Positions 23,926 through 32,818 of a DNA stretch of 42,986 nucleotides are shown here, piece after piece (position 1 is the stretch's first letter; the number at the start of each line of letters is the position of its first letter). Under the pieces are notes generated by a model. That model saw nothing but the letters and a program-made list of their open reading frames with translations. It had not been told where the DNA came from and searched no databases. Source of the DNA: an uncultured Pseudomonadota bacterium (GTDB taxonomy: Bacteria > Pseudomonadota > Gammaproteobacteria > Burkholderiales > Eutrophovitaceae); the NCBI GenBank assembly GCA_913057675.1, contig CAJXOL010000006.1, forward strand, positions 1 to 42,986, written 5' to 3'. A program made the translations under genes and the position numbers.

Positions 23926-24795
23926 TTATGCAGGAATAGAATTCAAGGGATTACTAGATGAAAGCGACTTTCTGAATTTATTGAGGTCTTGAACTGAATT
24001 AAAGGTTTGTTTCAGTAGAATACTCATATTATGAAGAATCCTACCAGATACCTTACCTTCCCAATTTTTATCAAACTGGATTTGTTTGTCTAACCAATGC
24101 TCTAACCAACCGGGTTCTGGCATTCTGCTTTGTATCGTGTCGTTGGGAAATAAGGCTTCATTGACGTGCAAATTCGTTGGATGTAGTGCTTGATTGGTAC
24201 GTCGTGCCGCAGCCATGAGGACTCCAATCTTCGCGAAGGCTTTTTGCGCTTCCTCAGTATTGTTAATTAGAGCTTTTTTCATGAATTGAAGGTATGCACC
24301 ACCGTGCCTGGCCTCATCTTTTGCAATGGTCTCGTAAATCATTTTGATCACTGGCTCCGAGTGCCATTCAGAAGCTCTTTTGTACCAATGGTAGAGCCGA
24401 ATTTCACCACAGAAATGCAGCATGAGGGTCTCTAAAGGTGGCGCCTTATCAAATTCAAATCTAATTTGATGAAGTTCATCTTCAGTGGGCATTAAGTCTG
24501 GTTTGAAGCGTCTAAGATACTCAATCAATACGAGGCTGTGTTTTTGTTCCTCATAAAACCAAATGGACATGAAAGCCGAAAAGTCACTGTCATGTCTGTA
24601 ATCTCGTAAGAACATTTCTGTGGCCGGGAGAGCTGCCCACTCCGTAATGGCATTCATTTTTATTGTTTTCGCTTGCTCATCGGTGAGTAACGATGGATCA
24701 AACTGATCCCAGTTTATATCGTCAAATGTCCAGCGAGCTCTTTCGAAATCAATATAGATTTTCGGATATAGCATTTCGTTGTGTTTTGCTTCCAT
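23926..24795 (-). CDS. Ferritin-like diiron protein (acyl-ACP-desaturase-like)
   Basis: 289 aa, helical, with the ligand pattern of carboxylate-bridged diiron enzymes: E52, EExxH at 82-86 (E83, H86), E131 in CGEIRLYHWYK and ExxH at 161-164 (DEARHGG). Spacing fits the ferritin/stearoyl-ACP-desaturase/ribonucleotide-reductase R2 fold, so O2-dependent oxidation or desaturation of a lipid is the likely chemistry. It has no signal peptide. It stands 222 nt downstream of the SDR that ends a lipid-modification operon, and just upstream of a cupin. Its membership of that pathway is inference. Confidence 0.75.
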   Translation of the reverse strand: MEAKHNEMLYPKIYIDFERARWTFDDINWDQFDPSLLTDEQAKTIKMNAITEWAALPATEMFLRDYRHDSDFSAFMSIWFYEEQKHSLVLIEYLRRFKPDLMPTEDELHQIRFEFDKAPPLETLMLHFCGEIRLYHWYKRASEWHSEPVIKMIYETIAKDEARHGGAYLQFMKKALINNTEEAQKAFAKIGVLMAAARRTNQALHPTNLHVNEALFPNDTIQSRMPEPGWLEHWLDKQIQFDKNWEGKVSGRILHNMSILLKQTFNSVQDLNKFRKSLSSSNPLNSIPA

Positions 24796-25017
24796 ACCTA
24801 TGTTGTGTAATCAGTTATTGAAGATCGGAATAATTGAGTTGATAAGTCTTATTATTCTGGCTCTAGGTTTTTGATTAAGTTCAATTTAAACAGTTTATTA
24901 CTTCATTATTAATATATTCCAAATAGATCATTATTTTAAACTAGATTCATGTCGGTCTGCTTGAACCGATTGTGGGTTTCTTGATTTTTTCTATGGATAT
25001 TCTCGGTATTGAAAAGA
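24796..25017. other. AT-rich spacer
   Basis: This 222-nt interval on the minus strand, between the end of the SDR gene and the ferritin-like gene, shows no gene and no convincing terminator. It probably holds the promoter of the ferritin-like/cupin pair. Confidence 0.4.
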
Positions 25018-25794
25018 TTATTTTAAAAGTCGCATTATTTTTAAATATAAATCAATTGGAATAATATTTAGAAACTTAAATAAAATACTTAATCTTTTCG
25101 GGAAGTGTGTCTCAAATTTTCCGCTTTTCAGCCCTTTGATTGTTAACTGGGCTGCGCGCTCAGGTGACATCAGTAAAGGCATTTTAAATTCGTTTTTTTG
25201 TGTGAGTCGGGTATTTACAAATCCCGGGGAGATGAGAGATACATCTATGTTGTAACGCTTTAGTTCAAGGTGTGAACTCTGTGCTAAATGGGAGATCGCT
25301 GATCGACTGGCCCCATAATCAGAAGCATTGGGGAGTCCTCGATAGGCGGCCAAACTGGAAAACCAACTCCAGTGATATTGTTTGTTTGTTAAAGGGTGTT
25401 TAGTCCAGTAGCGCACGATTCTTGGAAATAAGTTAAACGCACTTACTAAATTAATATTCAGTCGTTTTAGTGTTGCTTCCGGGTCAAGACTTAGGACGCC
25501 TCCGGGGTGGTATACCGCGGGCAACCAAAACACCGTATCTGGAACCGTTCCTTCTTGAATAAGTAAATCCATAACATGAGCGACATTTTCAGTGCTAGAA
25601 ACATCCATTGGTAAGATTCTGGCTTTACCTGAAAATTCGTCTTTTAGTCGATTTTCGTTACGTGCAGACACGCTCAATCGAGCCTGCTGTAGTTTGAGGG
25701 CTTGGCCAAGAGCAAGTCCAATTCCCTCCGAGGCACCAATAATCCATACATGACGATCTGACCAGTCTTTAATAGGTTTGTTTGATGTGAACAT
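25018..25794 (-). CDS. Short-chain dehydrogenase/reductase with atypical active site
   Basis: 258 aa classical-length SDR. The cofactor motif WIIGASEGIG (17-26) is intact. The usual NNAG is replaced by WLPAVY at about 90-95, and the catalytic YxxxK reads Y160-G-A-S-R164. The Ser (SSLAAY, 146-147) and Tyr are kept. R for K may reduce or change activity. It is the last gene of the minus-strand operon that begins with the FAD protein, 12 nt after the DUF3833 gene. SDRs accompany Cfa/DUF1365/DUF3833 genes in other proteobacteria. Substrate unknown. Confidence 0.85.
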   Translation of the reverse strand: MFTSNKPIKDWSDRHVWIIGASEGIGLALGQALKLQQARLSVSARNENRLKDEFSGKARILPMDVSSTENVAHVMDLLIQEGTVPDTVFWLPAVYHPGGVLSLDPEATLKRLNINLVSAFNLFPRIVRYWTKHPLTNKQYHWSWFSSLAAYRGLPNASDYGASRSAISHLAQSSHLELKRYNIDVSLISPGFVNTRLTQKNEFKMPLLMSPERAAQLTIKGLKSGKFETHFPKRLSILFKFLNIIPIDLYLKIMRLLK

Positions 25795-25806
25795 CTCAGT
25801 CAGACA

Positions 25807-26352
25807 TTACTTAGAAAAACTAACCACGACATCACCTAAGTGAATGCCAAATTTTGAAAATTTGGCATGATTGACCATCACCCCGGTTTTTGAGATCCAC
25901 ATTTGGTCATCAAATTTAAAGTTTAATTTTTTATCCCCAACTTTGAGGGTGAGTGTGTAAGACCATCGGAGGACATCTTCAATGATGATCCCGGAGGCGA
26001 TGCCCACGACATCTGGCGCGCTCCCTGACCACTCCGTTTCGCTTATACGGTTAAGTGTCCACGTACGGTTCTCCACTTCACCGTCATTCCATGTGAATGT
26101 CTCCTCGAGTGTGCCTGATATGTCGTCGAAGGTTCCGACCGTGAGTACTTCAAAAGTTCGTATTATTTTCCCAGACCTGTCTTGAACAAAACCAGAGCCT
26201 TTGGTTTTTCCTGAGAAGAAAGTAACCAAATCAAATGCTGCCATAGTATTCCTTTCCTGTTGTGCAGCTTGCTCATTAGAACAGCCAATGAGAGAAGCAA
26301 TGACGAAAATGATGGATAAACTAGATGTTATTCGTTGCGTAAATGTGACCAT
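25807..26352 (-). CDS. DUF3833 family lipoprotein
   Basis: 181 aa. The signal peptide ends in the lipobox IASLIGC (Cys24), so it is lipid-anchored in the envelope. The body, with FFSGKTKGSGFVQDRSGKI, TFTWNDGE, IIIEDVLRWSYTLTLKV and DDQMW, fits the DUF3833 family, typically found beside cfa and DUF1365. Its first 32 bases overlap the end of the MFS gene, showing tight coupling. Molecular function unknown; binding or carrying a modified lipid would suit the context. Confidence 0.85.
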   Translation of the reverse strand: MVTFTQRITSSLSIIFVIASLIGCSNEQAAQQERNTMAAFDLVTFFSGKTKGSGFVQDRSGKIIRTFEVLTVGTFDDISGTLEETFTWNDGEVENRTWTLNRISETEWSGSAPDVVGIASGIIIEDVLRWSYTLTLKVGDKKLNFKFDDQMWISKTGVMVNHAKFSKFGIHLGDVVVSFSK

Positions 26353-27568
26353 TTTGACGATTATGAATGTGAAGAAGGATTAAAGAAATTGATTTTAAAA
26401 TGATTGGGCTTAAAAGATAAATTATTGCAAGAGATTCGTGCTTTGGTGTGACTCCGGGCTGGTAGCCCCAAAAGCTCAACAGGGGTAATGCTAATCCAGC
26501 CGCCATTGCTAATCCCAACTTCATCAGTAAACCCCATGACCCCATGATCATCGCAGAGCTCTTTTCTTTATTGATAAATTTAATTTTTTTGATTAATAGC
26601 ATCGAGGTCAGTAATAGTTCTGCGCCCACGAAAAGACCAGTGCCTAAGCATACTAAGGTAAACAACTCGGGGTTAGCATCATTAATCCAGAATCCGGGAA
26701 CGAACATAATGATCGTCATGCAAAGGCTTAATCTATATAGGTTGATGGTGTTGTAACGCGTAATTTTTTTCTCCCAAAACCATATCCCAATTAGTGCAGA
26801 AGTAAAATAAATGGCTAAGAGAGTCCCTCCCATTGCTTGTGATAGCCCCAAGTAATCCGTCACAAAAAACATGAATAGTGTTGCGGCGATCGCATTGGCT
26901 AGAGTGCTAATAAAAAGAGGCACCATCAATTGTGCCATTGTTAGGAATACACGCCAGTCGAGATCTTTATTGGGATTTGAGGAATGTTTAATTCTGGGTA
27001 AGCTCAGGACACAAAGGCTTGCAACTAAGGTGATGCCGATTAAGTAGATGGAAAATATCTTGGTGTGGGCCGCACTCGACAATACGGAGGCAACAATAAC
27101 TCCGAGGAGGGTGAATTGTTCCCTTCGACTAACTAATACCGACTGTTCCATCGTGTCGTTCGTCCATTGAATTGGCCACGCCTGTATTGCTATGCTCAGT
27201 GCACCGGCGCTAGTCGACACCAACAACGTGAGTAGGGCCATATACGTAAGCGCCTGTAAATCGTTGCTTAGAACATCAGGAGGGTTTATTAAGGCGATAT
27301 AGCCGGCAGTTATCAATATGGCTGATGGGATGCACCAGAGTTGAAATTTATGTCGGCTGGACGTTTTATCAATAAACTTACCAACCAAGGGGTCTGTGAT
27401 GGCATCGAGCAGTCTGACTAACATCAATGTAATCCCGATCTCAGCTAGGGACAGCTCGTATCTGTTGGCATAAACGGTAGGGATGAGAATGTATAAGGGA
27501 AGGCTCGTTGAAGCAACGACCAGGCCGGATAATCCGTAACGTAATGACTGAGTGTGGGTGACTGACAA
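26321..27568 (-). CDS. MFS transporter, GPH/MelB-like
   Basis: 415 aa with about 12 transmembrane helices. The N-terminal LVRLLDAITDPLVGKFIDKT segment is characteristic of the glycoside-pentoside-hexuronide:cation symporter branch. It starts at a TTG (27568) 24 nt after the Cfa-like gene with a weak ribosome binding site. In similar clusters an MFS gene of this branch is present, but whether it moves a lipid, sugar or drug is not visible here. Its 3' end overlaps the DUF3833 gene by 32 nt. Confidence 0.88.
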   Translation of the reverse strand: MSVTHTQSLRYGLSGLVVASTSLPLYILIPTVYANRYELSLAEIGITLMLVRLLDAITDPLVGKFIDKTSSRHKFQLWCIPSAILITAGYIALINPPDVLSNDLQALTYMALLTLLVSTSAGALSIAIQAWPIQWTNDTMEQSVLVSRREQFTLLGVIVASVLSSAAHTKIFSIYLIGITLVASLCVLSLPRIKHSSNPNKDLDWRVFLTMAQLMVPLFISTLANAIAATLFMFFVTDYLGLSQAMGGTLLAIYFTSALIGIWFWEKKITRYNTINLYRLSLCMTIIMFVPGFWINDANPELFTLVCLGTGLFVGAELLLTSMLLIKKIKFINKEKSSAMIMGSWGLLMKLGLAMAAGLALPLLSFWGYQPGVTPKHESLAIIYLLSPIILKSISLILLHIHNRQNGHIYATNNI

Positions 27569-27592
27569 AATTGAGTTTTTAGTTCACTTCTT

Positions 27593-28831
27593 TCAAATGG
27601 TGGGTTTCTTTGCGTAATGGCATATGGTGTACTGAACGACGTCAACATCTCTATTTAAAAATCCTGATCTGCAGTAGCATAAGTAAAACTCCCACATTCT
27701 CTTGAATCGGATGGGGAATCCAAGCGCTTCAATTTGCCTCCATTGTGTCTGAAACCTCTTAAACCATTCTAGTAATGTCCAGGCATAATCATGTCCAAAG
27801 CTATCTTTTTCTAGGATGTTGAACTTGTGTTTTGCGGCTAGCGTTTCAAACTGTGTTTGGCTCATAAGCATACCTCCAGGAAAGATATATTTCTGAATAA
27901 AATCGACTCCTGTTTGATATTCTTCAGTCAATGAATCGTTGATGGTGATGGCTTGAATGACTGCGCGCCCATTCGGCTTTAAAGATCGCTTAATCATTTC
28001 AAAGAATGTTTCCCAGTAAGCTTTGCCAACGGCTTCAATCATTTCAATTGAGACAATTCCATCAAATTGTTCGTCAACATCTCGGTAGTCTCGCAACAAA
28101 ATAGAACTTCTATTGTTAAGACCATTCACCTGTAATGTTTTACGTGCCCATTCCTTTTGCTCTTGAGACAGTGTGATGCCGACGTGTTTTCCCGACATGG
28201 TTTCTAGACGTATTTTGGATAGTTCTCCCCAACCGCAACCAATCTCTAATGTGGTTGATTCATCATTTAGTGGACCAAGTTTCGTGATGGCACGCGAGAT
28301 TTTAAATTGTTGCGCCTCTTCAAGGCTAGAGGCTAGTTGCCCATCGCTACTTCGGCGAGTCGCACTTGAATAGGTCATTGATTGATCCAGCCATAGCTGG
28401 TAGAAATCGTTACCAAGGTCATAGTGTGCCTGAATGTTATCCTTGGCCTGCTGTTTGGTGTTTTTTTTCAGCACATGCCGGATTCGATTTAATACGTTTG
28501 CTAATTTTTGCCCTCTGATGGGGGAGTCCAGCACACGTCTGTTTTGTCCAATAACCCATAATAGTTGATTGAGGTCTGGGGTATCCCAAAGGCCGTCCAT
28601 GTATGTTTCACCAAATGCAATGTCACCGTGAAGAATGATGCTGCGACATACCCCCCAGTTTCTAATAATTAGAATTGCAGAATTATTTTCTTTTGTAGTT
28701 ATTCCTGCCACATCTTTTCCGAAGCGGCGGATAAAACCATTTGGGCCTTGTATTTCTAAAGTTCCGACTTCTATCTGATTAAGAAAATTGAAGATAAGCC
28801 TGACCCAGAAGTTTAGAGGGGGATGTTTCAT
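27593..28831 (-). CDS. Cyclopropane-fatty-acid-synthase-like lipid methyltransferase
   Basis: 412 aa using ATG 28831, which overlaps the DUF1365 stop as ATGA. SAM-binding motif LEIGCGWGE (195-203), VGITLSQEQ and FDGIVSIEMIEAVG place it in the Cfa/MMT family acting on membrane phospholipid acyl chains. E. coli Cys139 (YSCAYW) is Ser156 here (MTYSSATR), and the LLHTIG histidine is replaced in VIQAITI, so bicarbonate-site residues differ. Such forms occur in the Cfa branch linked to DUF1365 and FAD proteins. The product may be a methylated rather than cyclopropane chain, as in furan fatty acid synthesis by UfaM, but that is inference. Confidence 0.88.
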   Translation of the reverse strand: MKHPPLNFWVRLIFNFLNQIEVGTLEIQGPNGFIRRFGKDVAGITTKENNSAILIIRNWGVCRSIILHGDIAFGETYMDGLWDTPDLNQLLWVIGQNRRVLDSPIRGQKLANVLNRIRHVLKKNTKQQAKDNIQAHYDLGNDFYQLWLDQSMTYSSATRRSSDGQLASSLEEAQQFKISRAITKLGPLNDESTTLEIGCGWGELSKIRLETMSGKHVGITLSQEQKEWARKTLQVNGLNNRSSILLRDYRDVDEQFDGIVSIEMIEAVGKAYWETFFEMIKRSLKPNGRAVIQAITINDSLTEEYQTGVDFIQKYIFPGGMLMSQTQFETLAAKHKFNILEKDSFGHDYAWTLLEWFKRFQTQWRQIEALGFPIRFKRMWEFYLCYCRSGFLNRDVDVVQYTICHYAKKPTI

Positions 28832-29604
28832 TTGTTTCTTTCGGAAAGTGTCAATGGTATTTTCTTTGCCCAAAGTACCAAGGCATTGAGGTGAATTTGA
28901 GTAATAATTTTGAGGCTTACGAAGGGATGTGTGACTAGAGCCTTCAGTGCTGAATGCCTTGTCAATGGTGCTGCTACACCGGTCATAAGGGTTTTAAGTA
29001 CTAATTGATCCGTATAGTAGTCTATGCGTGAAAAGTCGCGTTTCGTCTTTTTGTCGTAATGGAATTGAAATTGATAATGTCCCGTAACAGACAGAAAAGG
29101 AGATACGTAAAAACATTTAGGCGTAGAGATCACGTCGCCTGTTTTGAAGAACTCATGACCAAGCGGTGGCCTTAAGACATAGGTATGGTGTTGACCAAAA
29201 GTGTTATGCACTTCTGCAAAAACCGCAACAAGCTCGCCTAATTTGTTTTCGCAAAACCAGAAGCTTACAGGTTTAAATTGGTACCCCAGAACTCTTGGGA
29301 AGCACACAAGCCATATCTCCCCATCAGCAATATTCTCTAATTCATGCTCAGTGAGTATTCTGTTTAACCAGCGTTTAATGCTTTCGCCAGATCCATGATC
29401 TTCATCATTGAGGGAAATTAGGCTTTTCCGATTAATACCAAAAATCCAGTTACCCCACTGAGGCTTATCGTTTGAGGTTGCATAAAAAATAGAACGAATA
29501 GGCACGCGCACATAAAATGTTCGAGACTTTAGGGCGTGGGCCTTAGGGCTCAGCCTCTCATGCGTGACATACCCTTGAACAATTTGAGGTTGATTCCGCA
29601 TCAT
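28828..29604 (-). CDS. DUF1365 family protein
   Basis: 258 aa, opening with the family-typical YVTHERLSPKAHALKSRTFYVRVP and continuing with RVLGYQFKPVSFWFCEN, AEVHNTFGQHHTYVL, FYVSPFLSVTGHYQF and a C-terminal amphipathic region. Biochemical role unsettled; it is almost always next to an FAD amine-oxidase-like protein and a Cfa-like methyltransferase. The start follows the stop of the FAD gene with no gap, and the end overlaps the Cfa-like gene. Confidence 0.9.
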   Translation of the reverse strand: MMRNQPQIVQGYVTHERLSPKAHALKSRTFYVRVPIRSIFYATSNDKPQWGNWIFGINRKSLISLNDEDHGSGESIKRWLNRILTEHELENIADGEIWLVCFPRVLGYQFKPVSFWFCENKLGELVAVFAEVHNTFGQHHTYVLRPPLGHEFFKTGDVISTPKCFYVSPFLSVTGHYQFQFHYDKKTKRDFSRIDYYTDQLVLKTLMTGVAAPLTRHSALKALVTHPFVSLKIITQIHLNALVLWAKKIPLTLSERNK

Positions 29605-30897
29605 CTAAAGTGTCTCAATGAGCCTGTTGGCCACCCATAGACCAGATTGGTAGCCGCTTTCATGAAATCCATTGCCCATCCAAGCACCGGCTATCCAAAT
29701 GTGGTTTTCTCCTTGCAATTTTCGGATATTTTGAACAGCCTTTTCTCGATCAAGATCCATAACAGGATGTGCGTAATCAACAGATTTATGAATTTTACTA
29801 GGGTCCGGATTTTTAATGGGATTCAGGGTTACAAATAGATTTTTCTGGGTCGGCAAATGCTGGAGCTTATTCATGAAGTAAGTTACCGCCACGCGCTGAT
29901 TATCAGCTATATAGGTGTCGGAAAGATAGTTCCATGAAGCCCATGCCCGCATTTCCTCGGGCATAAGATTTTTATCTTCATGGATGATGGCAGTATTTTT
30001 TTGAAATTTTATCCGTGATAGTTCTTGTGAGAGCGGGGTTGGTAGGTTTTGTAGAATCTGCGCAGACTCATCTGCGTGCGATGCAAGAATGATATGGTCG
30101 CAAGCGATTTGCTGTTGTGCTTTGTTGCGATCTTCAATAACGACTTCTAGGCCTAATGGTGTTTTTATGACTGAGGTTACTTTGCTCTCTTTTTTAAATG
30201 TCACATTGTGGTTCTTAATGGCCGAGAGCATTGCGTCGATGTAACAACGACTCCCCCCTTTGATGCTGAACCATTGTGGTCGATTTATTAACGATAAGAG
30301 TCCGTGGTTTTGGCAAAAAGAGATAAAAAATTTTAACGGGAAATTCCGTATTTCCTTAACCGGACACGACCAGATGGCTCCTGCCATGGGAAGCAAGTAA
30401 CGCGTTTGAAAATAAGAGTCGTAGCCGTACTGGTCCAGGTAGTGCCCTAGTGTTATTGAGTTGCCTTGTGAGGTATTGCTGGGTTCGATGTGTTTCGGTG
30501 CGTTTACATTGAAACGGACGATGTCTCGGAGCATTTTTAGGAATTTAATGTCGTAGAGTCTTTTGGTTTGAGCAAAGATAGATCTTAAATTCGTTCCAGC
30601 CCACTCAAAAGCTCCATTGTCCAGTGATACGGAAAATGACATATCTGCCGGATGCGTCTCCACATTGAGGGCGGTAAGCCATTGGCGTAATCCGGGATAG
30701 GTTCGATTGTTAAATACAATAAACCCAGAATCCAGTTCTAATGGCTTCTCATCTATGGTTAGTGTGTGTGTGTGTGTGTGTCCCCCTAGGTAATCTGCTT
30801 TGTCTAGGACAGTTACTTTAGCGTGATCTTTGAGGTGCCAGCATGCAGATAGACCGGAGATGCCTGAGCCTATGACGATAACATGGTGTTTATACAT
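29605..30897 (-). CDS. FAD-dependent oxidoreductase (amine-oxidase-like)
   Basis: 430 aa using ATG 30897 (AGG 8 nt upstream; a GTG at 30915 adds six residues). An N-terminal Rossmann GSGISG (10-15) binds FAD, followed by VLDKADYLGGHTHTHTLT, LDSGFIVFN and the C-terminal IWIAGAWMGNGFHESG flavin motif of the NAD(P)-binding amine-oxidase family. It is the first gene of the lipid-modification operon. The HTHTHT run is encoded by a (CA)10 tract, prone to slippage. The substrate is probably a membrane lipid, judged from neighbours. Confidence 0.88.
   Translation of the reverse strand: MYKHHVIVIGSGISGLSACWHLKDHAKVTVLDKADYLGGHTHTHTLTIDEKPLELDSGFIVFNNRTYPGLRQWLTALNVETHPADMSFSVSLDNGAFEWAGTNLRSIFAQTKRLYDIKFLKMLRDIVRFNVNAPKHIEPSNTSQGNSITLGHYLDQYGYDSYFQTRYLLPMAGAIWSCPVKEIRNFPLKFFISFCQNHGLLSLINRPQWFSIKGGSRCYIDAMLSAIKNHNVTFKKESKVTSVIKTPLGLEVVIEDRNKAQQQIACDHIILASHADESAQILQNLPTPLSQELSRIKFQKNTAIIHEDKNLMPEEMRAWASWNYLSDTYIADNQRVAVTYFMNKLQHLPTQKNLFVTLNPIKNPDPSKIHKSVDYAHPVMDLDREKAVQNIRKLQGENHIWIAGAWMGNGFHESGYQSGLWVANRLIETL
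30762..30781. repeat. (GT)10 dinucleotide tract inside a coding region
   Basis: Twenty consecutive bases alternate G and T on the plus strand. They encode the His-Thr repeats just after the FAD-binding beta-alpha-beta unit. A gain or loss of one unit would shift the frame at about residue 50 of the FAD protein. Confidence 0.95.
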
Positions 30898-31114
30898 ATT
30901 CTGACCTGGAGACACTATTGATTATTTTGAGATACATATTAATTTGTGTTCGTCCTTGGGACCATCAGGTTAGAATTAAGTTTGGATTAGGTTCAATATT
31001 TAGGTGACATCATAGTTAATTTTGCGTGTCGTGGTATTTTCTGTCTTGTTCGGCGTTACATCATGCTTCTAGCGGTTTATGATGTACTTTTATTTGTTAA
31101 GTTGGAGGGGTTCC

Positions 31115-31753
31115 ATGTCTGACTCGCATCATCATGATCACGCACATAGCGACGTATCAACACTCACAGATATTCAGAAGCGCGTGAAAGCACTTGAATC
31201 TATCTTGGTTGATAAAGGGTTGGTTGAGCGTGACGTCATCGATCAAATCATCGAGCACTTTGAAAATAAAGTTGGACCCCATGTTGGTGCACGCATCGTA
31301 GCCCGAGCTTGGGTCAGCCCTGAGTTTAAAAAATCTTTGTTGGCTGATGCGACGAATGCGATTAACGGCGAGTTAGATTTTGCAGAGGTTGGCCAGCATT
31401 TAATTGCAGTCGAAAATAGCGATGAACTCCATAACGTAGTGGTATGTACCCTGTGTTCTTGTTATCCGTGGGATGTGCTAGGACTGCCACCAGTTTGGTA
31501 TAAATCGGCGCCATATCGTTCACGTGTCGTGAGTGAGCCTCGTTCGGTCTTGGAAGAGTTTGGTCTCGACCTGCCTCAGGATACGAAAATTAGAATTTGG
31601 GATTCTACTGCGGAAACGCGTTATTTAGTTATTCCGCAAAGGCCAAAAAATACGGAGTTGATGTCTGAAGCCGAATTGGCCGACCTTGTTACACGAGACA
31701 GCATGATCGGTACCAGTGATGTTCTAACAACTGCTGATCAAGTTAACACATGA
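31115..31753 (+). CDS. nthA: Nitrile hydratase alpha subunit (cobalt type)
   Basis: Hydrates nitriles to amides together with the beta subunit. The metal-binding motif CTLCSC lies at residues 111-116 (V-C-T-L-C-S-C-Y-P-W). Thr in the second position marks the Co3+ type; iron enzymes carry Ser. ATG 31115 is preceded by GGAGGGG, giving 212 aa. An ATG at 31079 is unlikely. The N-terminus is rich in His (DSHHHDHAHSD), which might aid metal capture. It overlaps nthB by ATGA. Confidence 0.95.
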   Translation: MSDSHHHDHAHSDVSTLTDIQKRVKALESILVDKGLVERDVIDQIIEHFENKVGPHVGARIVARAWVSPEFKKSLLADATNAINGELDFAEVGQHLIAVENSDELHNVVVCTLCSCYPWDVLGLPPVWYKSAPYRSRVVSEPRSVLEEFGLDLPQDTKIRIWDSTAETRYLVIPQRPKNTELMSEAELADLVTRDSMIGTSDVLTTADQVNT

Positions 31754-32409
31754 ATAGCATCCACGATTTAGGGGGAATGCAGGGATTCGGGCCGATAGCG
31801 CCTGAGGACGACGAACTCACATTCCATTTGAGTTGGGAAGGGCGAGTGCTCGGGCTTCAAAGGTCAATCCTCTTTTTGGGGCTTTGGAATATTGACGTGT
31901 TTCGGCATGCGCAGGAAAAAATTCAAGCCATTGATTATCTGTCTTGGTCCTACTATGAGCGTTGGGTGCATACTCTGACCGCTACAGCATTGGAGCGTGG
32001 TCTTTTTGATCAGGATGAGTTGCGTGTGGGCAAGAGCTTGAGTGGCGAGTCGCCAATAGCCACAAAAAAATTGACAATGAAAAGTATTAACAAAGCATAT
32101 GTAAGAGGCAATTTTGAGCGTATTGGTGATTCTCAACCAGAGTTTTCAGTGGGGGATATGGTTGTGACCAAGCAAACACATACTAGCCTACATACTCGAC
32201 TTCCACGCTATGCTCGTGACAAGTTGGGCACTGTGATTGCGATTCGTGGTCGGCATGTATTTCCCGACTCAGTGGTGGCTCATGGCTCCGAGGATTCTCA
32301 GTGGCTCTATACTGTGGAGTTTGAGGGTTGTGAACTTTGGGGCGATGCAGTGGATCCGACGATCAGTAATTTAATTGATGCTTTTGAACCCTATTTATCG
32401 AGAGTCTAG
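31750..32409 (+). CDS. nthB: Nitrile hydratase beta subunit
   Basis: 219 aa. It opens with MNSIHDLGGMQGFGPI, the beta-subunit hallmark, and includes the YYERWVHTL helix region and a C-terminal SH3-like barrel (FSVGDMVVTKQ, HTRLPRYARDKLGTV, YTVEFEGCELWG). These build the heterodimer that encloses the cobalt site. It overlaps nthA by four bases, and its stop comes 1 nt before the accessory gene. Confidence 0.95.
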   Translation: MNSIHDLGGMQGFGPIAPEDDELTFHLSWEGRVLGLQRSILFLGLWNIDVFRHAQEKIQAIDYLSWSYYERWVHTLTATALERGLFDQDELRVGKSLSGESPIATKKLTMKSINKAYVRGNFERIGDSQPEFSVGDMVVTKQTHTSLHTRLPRYARDKLGTVIAIRGRHVFPDSVVAHGSEDSQWLYTVEFEGCELWGDAVDPTISNLIDAFEPYLSRV

Positions 32410-32410
32410 G

Positions 32411-32794
32411 ATGAGTGATCGTTTTTCATGGGTGGACTTTTCCTTGGACTCTCCGGACGCAATTAAAGATCCGGTATTTTCAGAACCTTGGGAGGCGGAC
32501 ATTTTTGCAATGTTAGTCGCACTGGAGAAGCAAGGCTTATTTAGTTGGTCCGAATGGGGTGACGCATTAGGAGCTGAGATTCTGGTTAATTCCTCGCTTA
32601 GTGATAGAGGGACTGATTATTATATTCACGTACTCACTGCACTAGAGAAGATCTTAGCTAGTAAGCAAGTTGTTCCTGAAGATTTGCTTAAGCAGTATCA
32701 GGTGGGATGGGCTAGGGTCGCAGAGCGCACGCCACACGGTCAACCTTTGGAGTTGACTGAAGAGGATCTAGATCACGCCATAAAACCTCGTTAA
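32411..32794 (+). CDS. Nitrile hydratase accessory protein (activator)
   Basis: 127 aa, similar to the N-terminal part of the beta subunit: FSEPWEADIFAMLVALEKQGLFSWSEWGDALG, then YYIHVLTALEKIL. This is the P14K/NhlE-type activator that helps insert cobalt into the alpha subunit. ATG 32411 directly follows the nthB stop, so it is coupled. No cobalt transporter or amidase gene lies beside it. Confidence 0.88.
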   Translation: MSDRFSWVDFSLDSPDAIKDPVFSEPWEADIFAMLVALEKQGLFSWSEWGDALGAEILVNSSLSDRGTDYYIHVLTALEKILASKQVVPEDLLKQYQVGWARVAERTPHGQPLELTEEDLDHAIKPR

Positions 32795-32818
32795 CTCAGT
32801 GTATATCAAATATATTAC

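Noticed and set aside
30916-31078. Singlet-oxygen-type (ECF) promoter before the lipid operon
   Set aside because: I looked for TGATCC with a suitable -10 element on the minus strand and did not find a convincing pair.
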